Shown here one piece after another: positions 45,759 through 53,637 of a stretch of 64,000 bases of DNA (positions are counted from its first letter, which is position 1; each line of letters opens with the position of its first letter). The notes below the pieces were generated by a model. That model searched no databases, had not been told where the DNA came from, and worked only from the letters and a program-made list of their open reading frames with translations. Origin of the DNA: Planctomycetota bacterium (GTDB lineage Bacteria; Planctomycetota; PLA2; JAEUHO01); the NCBI GenBank assembly GCA_020631815.1, contig JACKGW010000007.1:124001-188000 (forward strand), in the 5' to 3' direction. Position numbers and translations under genes: made by a program.

Positions 45759-46471
45759 TGTCAGCCCTGCCCCGTTCCCAATCCGTGTCCGTGTCCCGGA
45801 GCCGCGATCGGCGCCGCGAGCGCGGCTTCACGTTCATCGAGATCCTCATCGTCATGGGGATCATCTCCGTCCTGGTGGGCGGCGTCATCGTGGCCATGCA
45901 GATCTGGAACAAGAAGGGGCCCGAGTTCGCCACGACGCAGGTCGTGGCCAAGGCCCAGTCCATGATCCATGCGTGGAAGAGCAAGTTCGAGACCTACCCC
46001 CCGACGGACGTGAAGAACCTCCCCAAGTTCACCGGCTTCGGCGAGCCGGTGAAGGGCAGCATCAACAGGACCAACACCGGCATCGAAGCGCTCGTGCAAG
46101 CCCTCGGCTACCCGGGCTTCAAGAGCGACGCGAGCTGGGGCGACAACGAGCTGGGCAACACGGACGAGGACCGCCTCGACAAGGCCATCGTCACGTCGGG
46201 CATTCCCGACCTCCGGGAGATCATCGACGCTTGGGGCAACCCGCTCGTCTACTTCCATAGCGCCGACTACGCCAGCGCCGACAGCTCGCCGCACATCTAC
46301 CGGCTCGGCAACGAGCCGTCCGACTTCTACGCCCCGGGGGACGAGGTCGAGGCCGCGCCGCATCGCGACGCCGACGGCCAGTTCCGCAACGCCAACACGT
46401 TCCAGATCTACAGCATGGGTCCGGACGGGCAGCCCAACACCGAAGACGACATGGGCAACTGGACGAAGTAG
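45758..46471 (+). CDS. Major pseudopilin, GspG type
   Basis: A type II secretion-like pseudopilin of 237 residues. The leader ends in RRRERG, cut before FTFIEILIVMGIISVLVGGV with the conserved Glu at +5. The C-terminal part has the GspG-like DAWGNPLVY segment and a calcium-type loop SMGPDGQPNTEDD. The start codon overlaps the TPR/lectin gene stop (TGATG) with AAGGGAG ahead. It is longer than GspG (about 140) because of an inserted region in the middle. A prepilin peptidase, not encoded here, must process it. Confidence 0.9.
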   Translation: MSALPRSQSVSVSRSRDRRRERGFTFIEILIVMGIISVLVGGVIVAMQIWNKKGPEFATTQVVAKAQSMIHAWKSKFETYPPTDVKNLPKFTGFGEPVKGSINRTNTGIEALVQALGYPGFKSDASWGDNELGNTDEDRLDKAIVTSGIPDLREIIDAWGNPLVYFHSADYASADSSPHIYRLGNEPSDFYAPGDEVEAAPHRDADGQFRNANTFQIYSMGPDGQPNTEDDMGNWTK

Positions 46472-47694
46472 TGAGCGCACGCCCGGCCCCCGTCCGACGC
46501 TCGCGCGCGCGCTCGTCGCGCGGCTTCACCTTCCTCGAGCTGCTCGTGGTGATGGGCGCCATGGCCGTGCTCATGGGCCTCACCGTGGGCTACCTCGGTT
46601 CGATCGGGTCGGCGACCCAGCTGGACCAGGCCCGCGGCATCCTCGTGGAGACCTTCCGACGCTGCCAGACGGCCAGCGTCGGCGGCAGCCGGCGCGCGGT
46701 GGCCACGCTGGCCATGCGCACGACGGAGCAGGGGGCCCGCGTGCTTCGCGTGTCCGCGTCCATCGCGCAGCCCGTCGTCACGCACCAGTTCGAAGAGCTC
46801 GACGCGATCAGCGGCGGTCTTATCGGGCGGCCGACGGCCGTGGGCATCGCCCGCGGCAAGGGCTTCACCGGCTCCGCCGGCGAGTTCGTGATGGGCGGCC
46901 AGATCGACTACGGGCGCCAGTCCGCCTTCGCCATGACCGAGGGCTTCGAGCTCGACGTGCGCGTCAAGCCCGACTCGGGGGCCCAGCAGATGGTGCTGGT
47001 CGAGGGCAAGGGTGCCGACAACCAGGCCGTCTACCGCGTGGCCCTGGTGCGCGGCGCCATGGGTACCTCCGACTACGACGTCGAGGTGCGCCTGCGGGTC
47101 CGCAAGCCCGGTGAGAGCGCCCGCGAGTCCGACGGCAACGAGGTCCTCTACCGCACCAAGGACGCGCCCGTCCGAGCCGCCAGCGGCTCGCGGTGGCAGC
47201 GCATCGAAGTCTCTTGGCACGGTCTCGAGGCCTCGGTTCGCGTCAACGGGTTGGAGTCGTCGGTCACGGACGCACCGCGTGGTCGCTCCACGCGCCGCGA
47301 CGCGAGCCTCGATGCAGGCGCGGCCGACGACGTTCGCGAGCTCGCCACGCCCTCCGACGGCTTGGTGTCCATGTCGATCTCGAGCGCCTCGAGCGCCTTC
47401 CGCGGTCTGATGGACACGTTCCAGCTACGCGGTGTGTTCCGCAGCAGCGAGCTCCAGCGCGACCTGCCCGAGGCGCTGCTCTGTGAGAGCCCGCCGCTTC
47501 CGGTGCGCCTGGTCTTCCAGAACGGAGCCCTCGACCCGGACGTCCACGCCCGGGGTGTGGTGCTGCGCTTCACCGATCAGCAGGCGCCGGACGATCTCCC
47601 GCTCAGCATCATCGTCGGCATGAACGGCACGATCGACGCCCGCCAGGAGCTGGGGTCGTCCTCGGCCCCGGGCGCGGAGGGCAAGGCTCCGTGA
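46471..47694 (+). CDS. Pseudopilin with laminin-G-like C-terminal domain, GspH position
   Basis: A 407-residue minor pseudopilin. The GTG start overlaps the previous TAG. The prepilin site is RSSRG/FTFLELLVVMGAMAVLMGL with Glu at +5. Most of the remaining protein is beta-rich with a LamG/concanavalin-like pattern (FELDVRVKPDSGAQQMVLVEG, RWQRIEVSWHGLEASVRVNG, MDTFQLRGVF). Pseudopilins normally have about 170 residues, so this is a fusion with a lectin-like domain. It would place a possible sugar-binding module on the pseudopilus. Confidence 0.85.
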   Translation: MSARPAPVRRSRARSSRGFTFLELLVVMGAMAVLMGLTVGYLGSIGSATQLDQARGILVETFRRCQTASVGGSRRAVATLAMRTTEQGARVLRVSASIAQPVVTHQFEELDAISGGLIGRPTAVGIARGKGFTGSAGEFVMGGQIDYGRQSAFAMTEGFELDVRVKPDSGAQQMVLVEGKGADNQAVYRVALVRGAMGTSDYDVEVRLRVRKPGESARESDGNEVLYRTKDAPVRAASGSRWQRIEVSWHGLEASVRVNGLESSVTDAPRGRSTRRDASLDAGAADDVRELATPSDGLVSMSISSASSAFRGLMDTFQLRGVFRSSELQRDLPEALLCESPPLPVRLVFQNGALDPDVHARGVVLRFTDQQAPDDLPLSIIVGMNGTIDARQELGSSSAPGAEGKAP

Positions 47695-48977
47695 CCGTCG
47701 CCGCAACCCCCGTCCGTTCCCCCGGCACGAACCGTGCACGGCGCATGCGCGCCTTCACGATCCTCGAGCTGCTCGTGGCCATGGGCATCTTCTCGGTGCT
47801 CGGGACGATGGCCGTCTGGTTCATGCGCCAGAGCCTGGACATCTTCTACGCCGGCACGCGTGAGTCGGCCGTCTTCGACCGCCTCGACTCGGGCCTGCCG
47901 CGCTTGCGTGCCGACCTCGAGTCGCTCTACGTCGGCGATCGCTTCACGCCGCCGCCGCCCCCGCCGACGGGCGAGCAGCTGCTGGCGGGCGCGCAGGCAC
48001 CTCCTCCTCCGCCGCCGCCCGCCGTGCAGCTGCGCTCGGGGTTCATCACGCTGCGCGATGCGACCGGTGCGCTCAAGGAAACGCCCATGTTCTACATGGC
48101 GTTCGTCGTCGCCTTGGGCGACGAGTGGGCGGACGACCAGCTGCGTCGCGGCGGCGCGGAGATCGTGCCCGAGCCCAAGGCCTTCACGCCCGAGACCATC
48201 GACGAGTCGGCGACCGAGCTCGTGTTCCGACCGCCGGGCGGGCTCATGGAAGTCTTGTGGATCGCCGTCCCTGATGACGCCGACCACCCCGAGACGCTCA
48301 CGCTGTACCGCGGCTTCCGCTCGCCGGTGGGGGACCTCGAGAACACGCTGCTCGACCCCACGCACTTCGACAGCTTGGCCAAGATCCGCAAGGTGGCGCG
48401 CCCGGTCCTCACGGGCGTGTTGCACTTCGGCGCCGTCTGGCGCCGCAGCTTCGCGCCCAGCTGGGACGAGACCAGCACGATCGGCTTCGCGTCCGACGAG
48501 ACGGCGCCCTACGTCGGCCGCGTCTGGGACAGCACGCGCGGCTTCGACACGAAGTTCCCGCTCACCAAGGGCGAGGCCAGCCGCATCGACGCGAGCGATG
48601 ACATCTTCCCCGCGTTCGTGCGCCTCGAGCTGACGCTCCAGAGCGAGGGCACGTTCGGCTACACGCGCGGCGACGTCATGCTGGCCGACTCCGCCGACGC
48701 CAGCGACTTCAAGATCCGCGTGGCCGAGACGGACTCCTTCTTCGCGCCCGCCCTGGGCCGCGACACGCTGTGGCTCAAGATCGGCACCGAGTGGATGACC
48801 TACAGCCGCAGCACCATCGACATCGGCGCGCGCGAGGTGCGGGTCAACCGCGGGCAGCGCGGGACGAAGGGGGTCGTGCACCCGGCCCTCTCGTGGATCC
48901 ACCTCGGCACCCCCGTGCAGACCGAGATGGAGCTCGTGTTCCGTGACCGGTTCGCCGTCCGGGGGAAGGGCCGATGA
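47691..48977 (+). CDS. Minor pseudopilin, GspJ-like
   Basis: A 428-residue pseudopilin. The GTG overlaps the previous stop. The processing site reads RRMRA/FTILELLVAMGIFSVLG, with Ala instead of Gly at -1, which some prepilin peptidases accept, and Glu at +5. Two polyproline runs lie near residues 85-105 (PPPPPPTGEQLLAG, then a run of seven prolines). The rest is beta-rich and long for GspJ (about 200). The gene order G-H-J-I resembles general secretion clusters. The stop overlaps the next start. Confidence 0.82.
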   Translation: MTVAATPVRSPGTNRARRMRAFTILELLVAMGIFSVLGTMAVWFMRQSLDIFYAGTRESAVFDRLDSGLPRLRADLESLYVGDRFTPPPPPPTGEQLLAGAQAPPPPPPPAVQLRSGFITLRDATGALKETPMFYMAFVVALGDEWADDQLRRGGAEIVPEPKAFTPETIDESATELVFRPPGGLMEVLWIAVPDDADHPETLTLYRGFRSPVGDLENTLLDPTHFDSLAKIRKVARPVLTGVLHFGAVWRRSFAPSWDETSTIGFASDETAPYVGRVWDSTRGFDTKFPLTKGEASRIDASDDIFPAFVRLELTLQSEGTFGYTRGDVMLADSADASDFKIRVAETDSFFAPALGRDTLWLKIGTEWMTYSRSTIDIGAREVRVNRGQRGTKGVVHPALSWIHLGTPVQTEMELVFRDRFAVRGKGR

Positions 48978-49414
48978 GCGTGCCCACGCCCCCGGAGCCG
49001 GGCTTCCTGGCCAGCACCCCCCGCCGTTCCGGCGCCCGCGGCTTCACCTTCATCGAGGTCCTGATGGCCCTCGGGATCTTGGTCGTAGGCAGCGTCAGCA
49101 TCCTGGCGTTGTTCACCTTGGGCGTGGATGCGCAGATCCGGCGGCGGGTCGAAGCCCGCCAAGCGCAGGTGCGACCCGAGATCGATGCGATCCTGCAGGC
49201 GGCCGTGGACGGTGCGAAGCCCGGCGTGGCGCCGACCCCGCTCAAGGGGGTGGGGCTTTCGGTCCCCGGCTACAGCCTGGACGTCGACTGGACGGTGGAC
49301 GAGGGGCCGTCGCAGACGCCCATCGCCTTCCCCTTCCTCGTGTACCGGGGGGAGCGCGTGCGCGCCCTCGGTCCCCACCCCGTGCAACGGAGCCTATTCG
49401 ATCCCGGTCGCTGA
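48974..49414 (+). CDS. Minor pseudopilin, GspI-like
   Basis: A 146-residue pseudopilin of typical GspI size. The processing site is RSGARG/FTFIEVLMALGILVVGSVS, with Glu at +5. A short C-terminal globular part follows. GspI is an initiator of the pseudopilus tip with GspJ and GspK. No GspK-like gene is seen next to it. The start overlaps the GspJ-like stop (ATGA). Confidence 0.85.
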   Translation: MSVPTPPEPGFLASTPRRSGARGFTFIEVLMALGILVVGSVSILALFTLGVDAQIRRRVEARQAQVRPEIDAILQAAVDGAKPGVAPTPLKGVGLSVPGYSLDVDWTVDEGPSQTPIAFPFLVYRGERVRALGPHPVQRSLFDPGR

Positions 49415-49435
49415 CCTGGGAGGACGGAGCCCGCC

Positions 49436-50935
49436 ATGACGACAACCCTTCGCCAGAGCCCGACCCGCTCGCGCGCCCGGCGTCTCCTGACGCTGGCGGC
49501 GGCCACGCTGGTCTTCGGAGGTGGCCTGCTGATCCTGCCTCGCCCCGGCGCTGCGGACGTCGTCCGCTTGCGCACCGGCAACGCCATCAAGGGCGAGCCC
49601 GTGCAGGAGCGCAGCGACGAGAAGGTGCTGGTCATCGAGGACTTCGTGACCGGCGCCTTGCGGCGCATCTCCTGGGACGTGCTCGCCAAGGTCGATCGCG
49701 ACCGCCTGTGGGAGAAGTGGGGCTGGGCCTCCAACACGGACAGCATCGTCAAGGGCCACCGTGTGCGCCAGCGCCTCGCCGACGGCAGCATCGACGACGT
49801 CCTGGGCTTCGTCGAAGAGACCGGCCCCGGCGGCACGTCCATTCGGGTGGGTGGGCGCGTGCTGCGCATCCCCGCGGACCAGATCGTCGAGATCCTCGAC
49901 GAGGACATGGACCCGCGTGACATCTGGACGCCCGACGAGCTCGTCGAGCGCGAGAAGCAGAAGATGGCGGAGGAGGGTATCGACGTCGCCTCCTTGGGCA
50001 GCCGCGAGCACTTCCGGCTCGCCGAAGTCGCGTTCTGGGCGGGCGCCCTCGAGGCCGCGCGCGACCACTACGAGGCCGCCGCGGGTGACGAGGGCTTCCT
50101 GCAGGGACCCATTGCCCGCCAGCGTCTCACCGAGGTCGAAGCCCTGCTGCGCGACAAGGCCGCGCTCGACCAGCTGCGCGGCATCCGCCAGTCGATCTCG
50201 CTCAAGAACTTCGGCAGCGCCGAGGAGAAGATCGCCGCCTTCGAGGCCGACAACCAGGAGGCCAGCGAGGCGGTCCAGAAGCGCTTCGCCGACGTCAAGG
50301 CAGGGTTCTCCGAGAAGCTCACCGAGTGGATGCGCGACACGGCACGTGCGTGGTTCGTGAAGGAGCTGAAGGCGCTCATCAAGAAGAAGGTCCGCGAAAA
50401 GGACGTGGACCTGGCCGACATCAGCGGCTGGATGAAGCGCGACTTGCCGACGGCGGCCTTCGAGGCGCTGCGTGAGCGCATGGCCAAGAACTACCCGCCG
50501 GTCACGGTGGAGCAGGTCGAGCAGGCGTGGAACGAGCGCAGGAAGCTGACGTGGTGGACCGCGTCGTTCGGCGCCGGCACGTTCATCGTGTTCAAGCCCG
50601 TCATCAACCCGCCCAAGAACCAGAACCGCGGCGGCGGCAACAACAACCGCAACGGCCGCGGCGGCGCAGCGCCCAAGATCGAGATCCCCAAGCCCCCGAC
50701 GCGCGACCAGTGGTGGGCCCACGCCGACTCGGGCGAGCGCGAGGACTGGGTCCTCGGCAAGTTCGCCATGGACAGCGGCTACTTCGAGGTCAGCGAGACG
50801 CAGGTGAAGACCGTGTGTCCGACCTGCACCGGTACGGGCCTCATCAGCCGCACCAACACCAACGGCACCTTGCTGCAGTACCTCTGCACGCGCTGCGGCG
50901 GCGCCCAGAACGACGTCCGCATCAAGTTCCGCTGA
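49436..50935 (+). CDS. Secreted protein with DnaJ-like zinc-binding C-terminus
   Basis: A 499-residue protein of unknown function following the pseudopilins by 21 bases. It has a signal peptide (LLTLAAATLVFGGGLLIL) and an N-terminal SH3-like or beta-rich region (VVRLRTGNAIKGEPVQ). Helical, Lys/Glu-rich sequence fills the middle, and an Asn/Gly/Arg-rich linker lies near 400-415. The C-terminus contains CPTCTGTG and CTRCGG about 30 residues apart. These resemble the CxxCxGxG zinc modules of DnaJ, which are unusual in an exported protein. The position suggests a role with the secretion machine, but this is inference. Confidence 0.72.
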   Translation: MTTTLRQSPTRSRARRLLTLAAATLVFGGGLLILPRPGAADVVRLRTGNAIKGEPVQERSDEKVLVIEDFVTGALRRISWDVLAKVDRDRLWEKWGWASNTDSIVKGHRVRQRLADGSIDDVLGFVEETGPGGTSIRVGGRVLRIPADQIVEILDEDMDPRDIWTPDELVEREKQKMAEEGIDVASLGSREHFRLAEVAFWAGALEAARDHYEAAAGDEGFLQGPIARQRLTEVEALLRDKAALDQLRGIRQSISLKNFGSAEEKIAAFEADNQEASEAVQKRFADVKAGFSEKLTEWMRDTARAWFVKELKALIKKKVREKDVDLADISGWMKRDLPTAAFEALRERMAKNYPPVTVEQVEQAWNERRKLTWWTASFGAGTFIVFKPVINPPKNQNRGGGNNNRNGRGGAAPKIEIPKPPTRDQWWAHADSGEREDWVLGKFAMDSGYFEVSETQVKTVCPTCTGTGLISRTNTNGTLLQYLCTRCGGAQNDVRIKFR

Positions 50936-50958
50936 GCGGCAGCCCGGAGACCCGCGAG

Positions 50959-51606
50959 ATGAACCGCTCCCGCCTGCTTCGGATGGTGCTACCCGTGCTG
51001 GGCGTGGCCATGCTCGGCACCTTCGCGTGGTCCGTCCGCGGTGGGGGGGCGGCGCCCGACGAGACCGTCCAGCTGCCTCCGGCCCCGGCCACGCTGCCCA
51101 AGAACCTGGACGACCTGCGCGACCGCATCGGCAAGACCATGGAGCGGGTCACGGCCATCGTCGCGGAAGCCCAGCGCCACCCGAGCGAGCTGAAGATCCA
51201 GCAGTACATGAACTACTCGCTGGACGACATGCAGAAGACGCGCGGGCGCGACGTGACGGCCGAGACGCTGATCGAGATCCTTGCGGACCCCGACGTGCCT
51301 TACCAGGTGCGCGAGTCCTGCATCGCAGCCCTCGTGGCGGGAGCCCGGCGCCTCGGCGACGTCGACCTGAGCCAAGACAAGAAGCGCGGCTCCATGAACT
51401 ACCGCGCGAGCTTCTTCTACAAGGAGGTCGCTCCGCTCTTGCGCGACGATGACCAAGTCACGCGCAAGCTCGCCCAGCGACTCCTCAACGAGTTCTACAA
51501 GAGCGGCGGCGGCGACGAGGACATCACGGGCTACAGCGTGGACGACAAGTCCACCTGGAACAAGGCCATGACGGCTTGGAAGAAGTGGCTCCAACGCAAC
51601 GGGTGA
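50959..51606 (+). CDS. Secreted helical protein of unknown function
   Basis: A 215-residue protein with one N-terminal hydrophobic segment (LLRMVLPVLGVAMLGTFAW) and a helical remainder. The segment IEILADPDVPYQVRESCIAAL resembles a HEAT repeat. It lies 23 bases after the zinc-module gene. Its stop overlaps the start of the parvulin gene (GTGA), so it is cotranscribed with it. I do not recognise a family. Confidence 0.7.
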   Translation: MNRSRLLRMVLPVLGVAMLGTFAWSVRGGGAAPDETVQLPPAPATLPKNLDDLRDRIGKTMERVTAIVAEAQRHPSELKIQQYMNYSLDDMQKTRGRDVTAETLIEILADPDVPYQVRESCIAALVAGARRLGDVDLSQDKKRGSMNYRASFFYKEVAPLLRDDDQVTRKLAQRLLNEFYKSGGGDEDITGYSVDDKSTWNKAMTAWKKWLQRNG

Positions 51607-52529
51607 CGAGCTCGTCCGCAGGTGGCTTCGCGCGACTCGCCGCGGGTGTCCTGCTCGTGCTCGTCGCCTCGGCGTGGCGTGTGGGCCCGCAGGCCGAGGA
51701 GCGCGCCGGTGCTCCGGCCGTTGCCGTGGTCGGTCGGCAGGCCATCACCACCGCCGACTTGGCGTCGTACTGGTTCGCGCGCTACCCCGAGGAGTACGCG
51801 CGCACGCTTGACGACCTCGTCGACGCGCGTCTTGCGCGCGCGGCGGCCGCGACGCACGGCCTCGGCGTGCCGAAGGAAGCCCTGGACGCGGCCGAGGCCA
51901 AGGAAGTGCAGGCCCGCCGCGAACAGGTCGCGGCCTTGTTGGGCGAGACCGCCACGCTGGAGGAGCGCATCCAGGGGGCCTACGGGCTCGATCTTGCAAC
52001 GTGGCGCGCGCGCATCCTTCGCCCGCGCCTGTACGACCGCTTGTTGGTGGAACGCGTCGTGCGCCACGACACCCGGAGCCGCCTACGCCTCGCGGTCCGG
52101 GTGCTGGTGCGACCCGACGAGGCGAGCACGCGCGCACTCGCCGCGGACGCGGCCCGTGGCGCCGACTTCGGCGCCCTGGCGGCGAAGCACAGCCAGGACC
52201 CGACGGCGCGCCGGGGGGGCGAGCTGCCGTCGTTCGGCCGCGGCGACTTGGCCTGGCCCGAGGTGGAGCAAGCGCTCTTTGCAGCCCCGGCCGGGGGCCT
52301 CGTCGGTCCCTTGCGCGTCGAGACGGACGGCAAGGTGGCGTGGCACCTCTACAAGGTCGTGGAGCGTCAAGCACCTTGGCCCGCGGATCCTGCCGCTCGC
52401 GGCCCGCGTCTGGAGCGCGACCTCGTCGAGCGCCCCGTCGAGCCGGCCGAGTACGAACGCTGGCGAGCACGCGCGACGCGCGAGGCAGGCGTCAAGCTGT
52501 TCACCCCGTCCGGCCAGCCCTGGAAGTAG
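51603..52529 (+). CDS. Parvulin/SurA-like peptidyl-prolyl isomerase
   Basis: A predicted periplasmic foldase of 308 residues. The GTG at 51603 overlaps the previous stop; a TTG at 51576 in the same frame would overlap by 31 bases. The N-terminus has a hydrophobic export signal. A SurA-N-like helical region is followed by a PpiC-type rotamase domain (VRVLVRPDEASTRALAADAA, FGALAAKHSQDPTARRGGEL, GLVGPLRVETDGKVAWHLYKV). Such enzymes help outer-membrane or secreted proteins to fold, which fits a locus rich in exported proteins. Confidence 0.85.
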   Translation: MTSSSAGGFARLAAGVLLVLVASAWRVGPQAEERAGAPAVAVVGRQAITTADLASYWFARYPEEYARTLDDLVDARLARAAAATHGLGVPKEALDAAEAKEVQARREQVAALLGETATLEERIQGAYGLDLATWRARILRPRLYDRLLVERVVRHDTRSRLRLAVRVLVRPDEASTRALAADAARGADFGALAAKHSQDPTARRGGELPSFGRGDLAWPEVEQALFAAPAGGLVGPLRVETDGKVAWHLYKVVERQAPWPADPAARGPRLERDLVERPVEPAEYERWRARATREAGVKLFTPSGQPWK

Positions 52530-52649
52530 GCGAGGGGCGCGAGCCCTCGCAGCAGGGGGGCCGTTCCGTATCCCCCGCGGCCCCCCCTGCGGTCCTCACG
52601 GCCGTCTTGCGCGTTGGCGGGGCGGCAAGTCGCCCGTAGGCTCGCCCGC

Positions 52650-53384
52650 ATGAGCGACGAGGCGTCTGCCCCCGAAGTCACGCCCGCCGACGCGATCGAG
52701 CCCGACGAGGTCGAGCCCGCCGCAGGCGAGACGCCGGAGGCCCAGGCGGAGGCCGCGGACGCGCCGTCCGATGCCCCTGCGGGGGAGGCGGAGCCTCCGG
52801 CTCCCAAGACCCGCAAGCGCCGCAGCAAGGCGCAAGCCCCGAACGACGTCACCCCGCCGGCTCCCGAGGAGCTGGACGGGGCCCTGGAGGCCCTGCTGTT
52901 CGCCGCCGGCGGCGTCGTCCGCGCGGAGCGTCTGCGCGACGTGCTGGGGCTGCCTTCGGTCCAGCCGGTTCGCGAGGGGCTGGCCCGCGTACGCGAGCGC
53001 TGGTCCGAGCTCGGGTTGGCGGTGCAGCTCGACGAGGTGGCGGGGGGCGTGCGCGTCGTGACGCGCCCCCGGTTCGCCACCTGGGTGGACCGCCTCGAGA
53101 AGCGCGGTGCCAGCGACTCGCGGCTCTCGAAGTCCCTCGTCGAGACCCTCGGGATCGTGGCCTACAAGCAGCCCGTGGGCCGGGCCGAGGTGGAGCGGAT
53201 TCGCGGCGTCCAGGCTGGCGAGGCGCTCCGTGCGCTCCTCGAGCGTGGGCTGCTCAAGGTCGTCGGCCGCAGCGACCAGCCGGGACGCCCCCTGCTGTAC
53301 GGCACCACGGAGCGGTTCCTGACCGTCTATGGGCTCAAGAACCTCGAGGACCTCCCGTCGCCGGCGGACCTCAAGCGCCTCTGA
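52650..53384 (+). CDS. scpB: Segregation and condensation protein B
   Basis: ScpB joins SMC and ScpA in the bacterial condensin complex that compacts and segregates chromosomes. The ATG at 52650 starts a 244-residue protein. Its first 80 residues are acidic, Ala/Pro-rich and probably disordered. The winged-helix region follows: ELDGALEALLFAAGGVVRAE, then KSLVETLGIVAYKQPVGRAEVERIRG and the C-terminal TTERFLTVYGLKNLEDLP, all typical. ScpA is usually next to scpB but is not found in this window. Confidence 0.93.
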   Translation: MSDEASAPEVTPADAIEPDEVEPAAGETPEAQAEAADAPSDAPAGEAEPPAPKTRKRRSKAQAPNDVTPPAPEELDGALEALLFAAGGVVRAERLRDVLGLPSVQPVREGLARVRERWSELGLAVQLDEVAGGVRVVTRPRFATWVDRLEKRGASDSRLSKSLVETLGIVAYKQPVGRAEVERIRGVQAGEALRALLERGLLKVVGRSDQPGRPLLYGTTERFLTVYGLKNLEDLPSPADLKRL

Positions 53385-53637
53385 CGGCCCACGCCGCGCC
53401 CTCGAGGCAGGGCCCGCCCCCGTCGGTCCGAGGACCGTGACCCCGGCCTCCCCGCGCGGTTCGGCGGGGGCCCGGCGCGCGCCGAAGGCCCCAGGACCCT
53501 CGGTCCCTCCGGCCCGTGTGCGGTGGGGCCTGTAGCAGGGTTCGGAAGCCCGGGATGCAGGCCGTATCCTGCGCCGTTTGCCCCCGCATCGCCCGGTCCG
53601 ACCGCGGCGCACCACCCTGACCCGGAATCGACCCTCC

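Noticed and set aside
53385..53637. Terminator hairpin after scpB (CGGTCC/GGACCG at 53424-53437)
   Set aside because: The stem is only six base pairs with a 2-base loop and no T-run, too weak to call.
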